Below, one piece after another: positions 59,601-64,000 of a stretch of 64,000 nt of DNA (position 1 is the stretch's first letter; the number at the start of each line of letters is the position of its first letter). The position numbers and the translations under genes were made by a program. A model generated the notes under the pieces. The model was given only the letters and a program-made list of their open reading frames with translations. It did not search any database and was not told the origin of the DNA. Source of the stretch: Oxyruncus cristatus (Eukaryota > Chordata > Aves > Passeriformes > Cotingidae); contig VXAY01006938.1 of assembly GCA_013399855.1 (NCBI GenBank), positions 720,528-784,527 of the forward strand. The letters run 5' to 3'.

Positions 59601-62600
59601 AAGCAGAACTCCTGTACCAATTAGTCTAAATTTGGGGTGGGTTGCTTTGGTTTGGTTTTAATTTTTATTAATTCTTGGTGATGTCTGTATAACAAACAAA
59701 ATGTAACTGGAAAAAAGTAGTAAAAGTCCAGTACCCCCAAATTAAAAAAATGGGGGTTGTTTGTTGGCTATCACTGAAACATAAAGCCTGTGTTTTTCTT
59801 TCCATGATACCATGATGGAAAACCATGAAACAAACAAACAAAAAAAATGGTTTGTTTACTTTTTGTGAGGTTATGGTCCATATCAATTGTAGCTGTTGCT
59901 TTTAATGTTACTTTTATGCTCTTAGGACATGGGTGGAGGGGGGAAGCGAAAGAACCTTTAAAGTGTTTGGGATACTTTTTTTTTTTTGTAGTCAACCTCA
60001 ATTTAGTTTCACAGATTTTGCAATGTTTTCATGCTGAAGACATTGAATGTCAATTTGTGCTCAGATTTCTGCTGATTACATTTATCAAAGCCTATGTATC
60101 TCACATAGGCATATGCATATGCAACAAACAATGAAAACACTTGCTTTTCATCTTTTACTCTTGTCCTGGTTTTAAACAGAATGCAGACTCTACTTTTGTA
60201 AATGTGTCTGTATAGGATGATCACTGTGATAGTGCCCTGTGTTTCCTTTCTCTGGGTGGAGATTGGGTAGACGCCTTTCTTTTTCAGGGCTTTCAATGTT
60301 CAGTGCAGTTAAAACTTCCACTGAGGACTTTGTAATCTTCCCTCTCCCCTCTCTGAATGACAGCTTTTGCACTAGGGATTTGGTTACGTGATTTTATTAG
60401 ACATTCTTGGCTTTTCTTTTTTTCAGCTGGAAACTGAAAAATCTAATGGCAATTCATTAATCAGCAAACATAGTAATTCCTCTCAAGTGCCAACTCAGTC
60501 TGATTCGAAGTAAGTTGGGTTCACTGCTGATGTGATAACAAAATGTATTTACTAATCGTCTTAGAGGGTTGTGTGATCCAATTCCAAATAAAATATGTCA
60601 TAGTTTGTTTTATTGCAGTATAAAGCCATTTAATTTGAACTTATATTCCTTAAACCTCAGAGCAAAATTTGTTGTACTCACGCAATTTTATTTGAGTCCA
60701 TATGGGTGAGCTTATAATTTTATAGCTTTCTGATATATTTATATTTTGCCATAGGTAGTTCTTTCAGAATAACTTTTACTATGATATAAATGTATTAACC
60801 TACCTCATTCAGTGGCATTATTTCATGCTATTTTAACACTCATTTTCCTATTGTGACACAATTGTAAACTCAGTATAATTCAATTTCAGTACTTTCCTGT
60901 GCTCCATATTCTGCTTTCTTCTCTCCCTTTTTTCTTTTTGTTTTTGTTTGTTTGTTTTTTAATCTTAATTTCCACCAAAGGGAAAAATTTGCTTAGCAAG
61001 AGAAAATGAACATACATGAAGTTACATTTGTGATTTGGGAACCTCATGTCAAGCCTTTTGTGTCCAGTGGTTTGACTGTAGTGCCACTACCCCTTCTTTT
61101 ATGTTTTTTGTATATACCTGATTGCTTTATAGTTGCACAAGGTTAGAGGTGGCTGTGCTACCTTGAAAATCTGCATTTAACCTATTTAAGGATATAACAG
61201 AATATATTACTTATGGATATTTAGATATCATAGAATCATATAATATACAAATACAGGAGTATATTACAAAGTGTTGTTACTTTAGTAGGTTTCCAGCAGG
61301 AAGTTTGGTAGTTTAAATCAGTCATGATTGTTAATACTTTTTTAGGTTTTGCTTTTAAAAAACAATGTAAGTTTTGGTACTACTTCTTTTCTTGTGGTAA
61401 CTTCATTTATGATTGTGTTACTTTCACCTAAAAACAGTCCACTGTTTTTCAATAAAAGCAGTATTTCCTTTGAAGACTCAGCTCCAAAGTTGGTAGAAAA
61501 AATGAAAGACATGGCAGTATGTGAAAAGCTTTCACCTTCTCAGGTATAGTATGAAAATGGTCTTCCTCATAATTTTAGACCCTCAATAGGGCAAGCTTCT
61601 TGTCAGAGTGTAATGTCAGTTTGTTCTTTTATCCTCTAATCACTAGCAAACACATGTGCATTTTTCCTAAAAATATTCAATACTTTCTTACTGTTAACCA
61701 TTAGTCATTTCCTTCCGCACTGTGGACTGAGTTCACGTACTGTTGAAGAAATGGGCAGTAATCCCAAGAAAGGGGATCAAACTAAGCTCAATTTTTTCTG
61801 TGGGAACAATGATCAAGTTACAGATAGCACACATGAAAAACTTAAAGTTGAGAGATGGCTTCATTCTTACTACATTGTTTACCTAAAGTATGAACATATT
61901 TAGAGGCAATTCCTAGATACATTCTCAGACACATTTTAAACCAACTGTAGTGAAAATATTCAGGTTATCTCAGGCTTTTTTCTCTTTTCCATGTAGAGAA
62001 ATGCACAGAGTTCTGGCCTGAAGCCCGAAAGGTATGTGTTTATTTCTAGGTACGTGTTTATTCCTATCTCCTGTAAACTGTATTGCAAATCACTTTATTC
62101 ACTTGTTTCTGTGTCTAGTAAAGAAATGCCACTATTGGGAGGTAATTTTTCTCATCATGTGCTAGAAAAATGGTTCATTATAAATTTTGCTTTTACCCTT
62201 TTTTTACAGAAAATTGACAACTGATTTTCCTAATGTAAGGAAAGAGGAAGAGAACAAAAATATGTCAGATTCAGATGAAAGTTTGCCAGATGTGGACACA
62301 AATACCAGAAAAGAGAATAGAAATCCATACACTGTTGATAAAATGTAAGAAGGATTTGTTCTTTAACAATATTTGTATGGCAATTACAGTAGGTAGGGAT
62401 CTAGATTTGTTCCTTTATTTATGATACAAGGAGGGAAAATACTGCTGTAAAAAGAACTTTCAAAGAAAATTGGTATTTGATTTTTTTTTTTTCCTCCCCT
62501 CTGGAAATTTCAAATCTAGTACAGAAACTGGCATGCAATGGTATTTAATGCTCATGGCCAAACATCATTTATATGAAGATGTGAGAGGGTAATTACCCAA

Positions 62601-62903
62601 CATGCTTGCTAGGGTCAGTTTCCCCTTGTTTGTTTAACCTTCAAGACTATGATTTAGACCTACAGGAATCACTTGACAAGTCTACAGAATGATATTTCAG
62701 CAGATGTATTGTATCTGTCAGGATTATTTTTACAACCTGTAAATTTAATATTAAACATAATTAAGTGCCTTTTTTTTTTTAAGATTTCTTGATAGTTTTA
62801 AAAATATAGAGCCTATTGGTGAAGGTGGTTTTGGGAATGTTTTCAAGGCAAGATCAAAGTGCGATAAGGCAACCTATGCGATCAAACGAGTTGAATTCAC
62901 AAA
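53497..62903 (+). CDS. EIF2AK2: Interferon-induced dsRNA-activated protein kinase (PKR), nine coding exons, 3' part beyond the window
   Basis: PKR binds double-stranded RNA in the cytosol, dimerises, autophosphorylates and phosphorylates eIF2-alpha to stop translation. Joined coding exons are 53497-53600, 56460-56574, 57682-57851, 58644-58746, 60427-60509, 61438-61543, 61997-62031, 62210-62344 and 62784-62903. Phases agree at every junction, giving 323 codons plus two bases without a stop. dsRBD1 covers about residues 6-73 (GPPHDPEFTVVVKLN, then GTGKSKKEAKRVAAKK). dsRBD2 covers about 97-164 (YVSLLNIFSQK, then FSCSCTISGQLYGRGTG). A polar linker spans 165-280, with acidic MSDSDESLPDVD. The kinase begins at YTVDK, with the glycine loop GEGGFGNV (296-303) and ATP lysine in YAIKRV (K318). 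The start ATG has A at -3 and G at +4 and follows a clear acceptor. The ISRE upstream predicts interferon induction. The catalytic loop and the rest of the kinase lie outside. Confidence 0.95.
55757..55920. mobile_element. Avian endogenous retrovirus LTR fragment
   Basis: The stretch resembles a common avian ERV LTR. Landmarks are 'ggcagcagcgaactcccag', 'cactcgctcactgtccctc', 'agtgggacagggagaagaa', 'gaaaacttgtggattgag' and 'ataaacagtttaacag'. Only about 165 bp remain, with no internal retroviral genes. The family name is not certain, and recognition is from memory of the repeat, not an alignment. Confidence 0.6.
56221..56247. repeat. Perfect 12-bp inverted repeat, 3-base loop
   Basis: TGTTAGAACTAA, loop TGT, then TTAGTTCTAACA. 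It lies in EIF2AK2 intron 2, about 210 bp before exon 3, and would form a short hairpin in the pre-mRNA. Confidence 0.85.
56460..56574 (+). CDS. EIF2AK2: EIF2AK2 exon 3
   Basis: The exon starts after TCATTGCAG and ends before GTGAGT, and the phase matches exon 2. It encodes residues 35-73, the second half of dsRBD1, with the RNA-contacting KSKKEAKRVAAKK helix start intact. Confidence 0.95.
56575..57681 (+). other. EIF2AK2 intron 3 (1.1 kb)
   Basis: A GTGAGT to TTTATAG intron. A TATAG followed by an open acidic segment (EDEEMYLPLL) at 56,827 looks like a possible cryptic acceptor, but no good donor follows. Confidence 0.85.
57682..57851 (+). CDS. EIF2AK2: EIF2AK2 exon 4
   Basis: It encodes residues 74-129 plus two bases: a short inter-domain linker, then the first part of dsRBD2 (TDYVSLLNIFSQKTRRKVDY). 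The donor is AT|GTAAGA. Two in-frame acceptors exist six bases apart (AG at 57,681 or 57,687), so residues LQ could be optional. Confidence 0.9.
57852..58643 (+). other. EIF2AK2 intron 4 (0.8 kb) with old CR1 piece
   Basis: A GTAAGA to TATTTGACAG intron. It holds a decayed CR1 fragment at 57,963-58,080. Confidence 0.85.
57963..58080 (+). mobile_element. Decayed CR1 LINE fragment (sense)
   Basis: About 115 bp match the CR1 ORF2 C-terminal region: 'ctggagagaatccagtgga', 'gagggtggttaaggaattg', 'gaggagaggctaagaggat', 'tgggagaagagatagcatg'. It is well diverged and therefore old. Confidence 0.75.
58644..58746 (+). CDS. EIF2AK2: EIF2AK2 exon 5
   Basis: It encodes residues 130-164, the second half of dsRBD2 (FSCSCTISGQ, LYGRGTGTTL). 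The helix that follows reads AAAKQAAAKQALEK, where the 15-base unit GCTGCTGCAAAACAA occurs twice in tandem. The usual lysine at the start of this helix is Leu here. Splice sites are GACAG and AAG|GTAAAT. Confidence 0.93.
58747..60426 (+). other. EIF2AK2 intron 5 (1.7 kb)
   Basis: A GTAAAT to TTTTTTCAG intron. Nothing else is recognised; its open frames have no known domain. Confidence 0.85.
60427..60509 (+). CDS. EIF2AK2: EIF2AK2 exon 6
   Basis: It encodes 27 residues plus two bases of Ser/Asn-rich linker (LETEKSNGNSLISKH...). The acceptor is TTTTTTTCAG and the donor GAA|GTAAGT. The call rests on splice sites and phase, since linker sequence is poorly conserved. Confidence 0.8.
60510..61437 (+). 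other. EIF2AK2 intron 6 (0.9 kb)
   Basis: A GTAAGT to AAAAACAG intron. A CR1-tail-like TCATAGAATCATATAA occurs near 61,230, too short to call. A T-rich run lies at about 60,925-60,962. Confidence 0.8.
61438..61543 (+). CDS. EIF2AK2: EIF2AK2 exon 7
   Basis: It encodes 35 whole residues of linker after the split codon (PLFFNKSSISFEDSAPKLVE...). The acceptor is AAAACAG with a weak pyrimidine tract, and the donor is CAG|GTATAG. The phase fits both neighbours. Confidence 0.8.
61544..61996 (+). other. EIF2AK2 intron 7 (0.45 kb)
   Basis: A GTATAG to TTCCATGTAG intron. Nothing else is recognised. Confidence 0.75.
61997..62031 (+). CDS. EIF2AK2: EIF2AK2 exon 8 (35-base micro-exon)
   Basis: It encodes RNAQSSGLKPE plus two bases of an Arg codon. 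The acceptor is CATGTAG and the donor AAG|GTATGT. Phase agreement on both sides supports it; without it exon 7 (phase 0) would not join exon 9 (phase 2). Confidence 0.75.
62210..62344 (+). CDS. EIF2AK2: EIF2AK2 exon 9
   Basis: It encodes 44 residues plus two bases after the split Arg. It has an acidic/polar linker (NMSDSDESLPDVDTNT), then NPYTVDK, the conserved lead-in to the PKR kinase domain. The acceptor is TTTTTTTACAG and the donor AT|GTAAGA. Confidence 0.92.
62784..62903 (+). CDS. EIF2AK2: EIF2AK2 exon 10 (start of kinase domain)
   Basis: It encodes 39 residues plus two bases after the split Ile: FLDSFKNIEPIGEGGFGNV and so on. It contains the glycine-rich loop and the ATP-anchoring lysine of YAIKRVEFT. 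The acceptor is T(10)AAG and the donor AA|GTACGT. Confidence 0.95.
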
Positions 62904-64000
62904 GTACGTACTGTATATTTACTTCTCCTTTTTATTTTAGAACAACCTTAATCAATATTTTAATACTTTATTTTCTCTCTTTAAGAATCCTAGGAGCATT
63001 TAAGCAATTTTCATTATTAATTGCCTATTCTTTTTGGAAAACTGTTTTCTTTATTTCTAAGTGATGCTGAAAATGGCAAACAACTTTGTTAATTTTTGCA
63101 TGTACTGGGATAATTTCTGCTGGAGCTGTAAAAATGTAGATTGGTTAAGTTCTACTTTCCCTGAATACACTAGTGCTCTGGTTGTTAATACTGAAAATGT
63201 GTTTGAAGAAAATTTGCTGATCAGTAAAACATTGGAAACAGCACTGTTACTTTTGATATGTTATATGTAAAATTTACACATCAGTAATGCGTAATAACTA
63301 TAATTAGGGAAAAGGGAGAAAAATCCAAGTAATAAGTTTTGTGGTTTGTAGTTGGAAAATGCTTTATATACTATCCATGTAGTCATTATTTTCACACTGT
63401 GTTACTTGTTCTTTATAAATCTCAACAGAGAATTATGATCTTCATTTTTTAAGGTAACTAGTATCTAGTGGATAAGGTAACTAGTATCTAGCATCTAGTG
63501 GAGTATTTTATCAGCAGCTGAAAAAATTAATTTCTTTTAGGCAATCTATTGAAAAAAATGTCAAGTTTGTCCTTAAATTGGGTGATGTGTACACTTCCCT
63601 TCAGATTCTTGTGTTCTTTGCAAATTTATGTTATTTTAAATGGTATTTCAATCCTGAGAACTATACTAAAAAAGTTCAACTGATTCTTCAAGTGATGACT
63701 GCTGGTTTGCTTATGGGTTTGAACTTGCTTCACTAGGTAACATTACAACAACTGCAGGCCAAATTTAGTAATAGTTCTTCATGAGTATTTATACTGACTT
63801 CTCTCTATGTAGACAAACTTCATAGAGGTGAAAAGAAAACATGGTTGTTTGCTATATTGTGTTTGGCGAACTGATGTTATTATGCATTGCAACTATCTGC
63901 TTTTTTAGAATGGGGATTTAATTTGCAATATGGTTAAAACATTTTTGCATTTTGAATAACCAAGCAGATGAAAGAAAACCCACTGAATTTCTAACTATGA
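62904..64000 (+). other. EIF2AK2 intron 10 and possibly a further exon
   Basis: The sequence after exon 10 to the window end has no exon that joins in the right phase. A frame at 63,064-63,270 shows a faint resemblance to the next PKR kinase segment but is offset by one base. A short tandem duplication (AAGGTAACTAGTATCTAG) lies at about 63,453-63,493. Confidence 0.5.

Noticed and set aside
61225..61245. CR1-tail-like TCATAGAATCATATAA
   Set aside because: Only about 16 bases resemble a CR1 terminal repeat, and no CR1 body follows on either side.
63542..63620. Possible kinase exon after TTTCTTTTAG at 63,540
   Set aside because: The translation in the required phase has no kinase resemblance and no donor follows.
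1..64000. CRISPR arrays, bacterial operons, phage or insertion sequences
   Set aside because: None is present. Intron-containing vertebrate genes and CR1 elements show this is animal nuclear DNA.

Overview
The window looks like nuclear DNA of a bird. It holds several CR1 LINE fragments with the usual avian 3' ends, an avian-type retroviral LTR fragment, long AT-rich intergenic DNA with two GC-rich promoter islands, and two vertebrate genes with GT-AG introns. I cannot name the species.

Layout: positions 1 to about 46,890 contain no protein-coding gene that I can support. This stretch carries scattered CR1 copies (about 23.4-24.5, 32.1-32.7, 33.1-34.0, 37.9-39.0 and 41.0 kb), one much older CR1/L3-like relic (17.2 kb), a large GA/GGAA tract (28.8-29.1 kb), a poly-T tract with one undetermined base (6.7 kb), and several AT-rich, homeodomain-site-rich stretches that could be conserved non-coding elements. 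NANP (N-acylneuraminate-9-phosphatase, sialic acid synthesis) lies on the minus strand at 46,893-47,909. A 481-base run of N (47,394-47,874) removes most of its first exon and the intron. Its promoter is a CpG island reaching about 48,480, followed by a further GC-rich stretch with a TATA box (48,789) and an unrecognised ORF.

EIF2AK2 (PKR, the interferon-induced dsRNA-activated eIF2-alpha kinase) starts at a second CpG island near 52.9 kb and runs on the plus strand past the window end. I placed one non-coding first exon and nine coding exons with consistent splice phases. They encode both dsRNA-binding domains, the acidic/polar linker and the first kinase segment (glycine loop and the ATP-binding lysine). 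An interferon-response element (TTTCGGTTTCGCTT) sits just upstream of exon 1. The rest of the kinase domain lies mostly or wholly beyond 64,000.

The two genes are divergent, about 5 kb apart, and are on different chromosomes in human. They have no shared pathway that I know of. I found no novel multi-gene system. The most useful leads are the regulatory layout between NANP and EIF2AK2, an unusual second dsRNA-binding domain helix, and a possible out-of-phase kinase exon at 63.06 kb.
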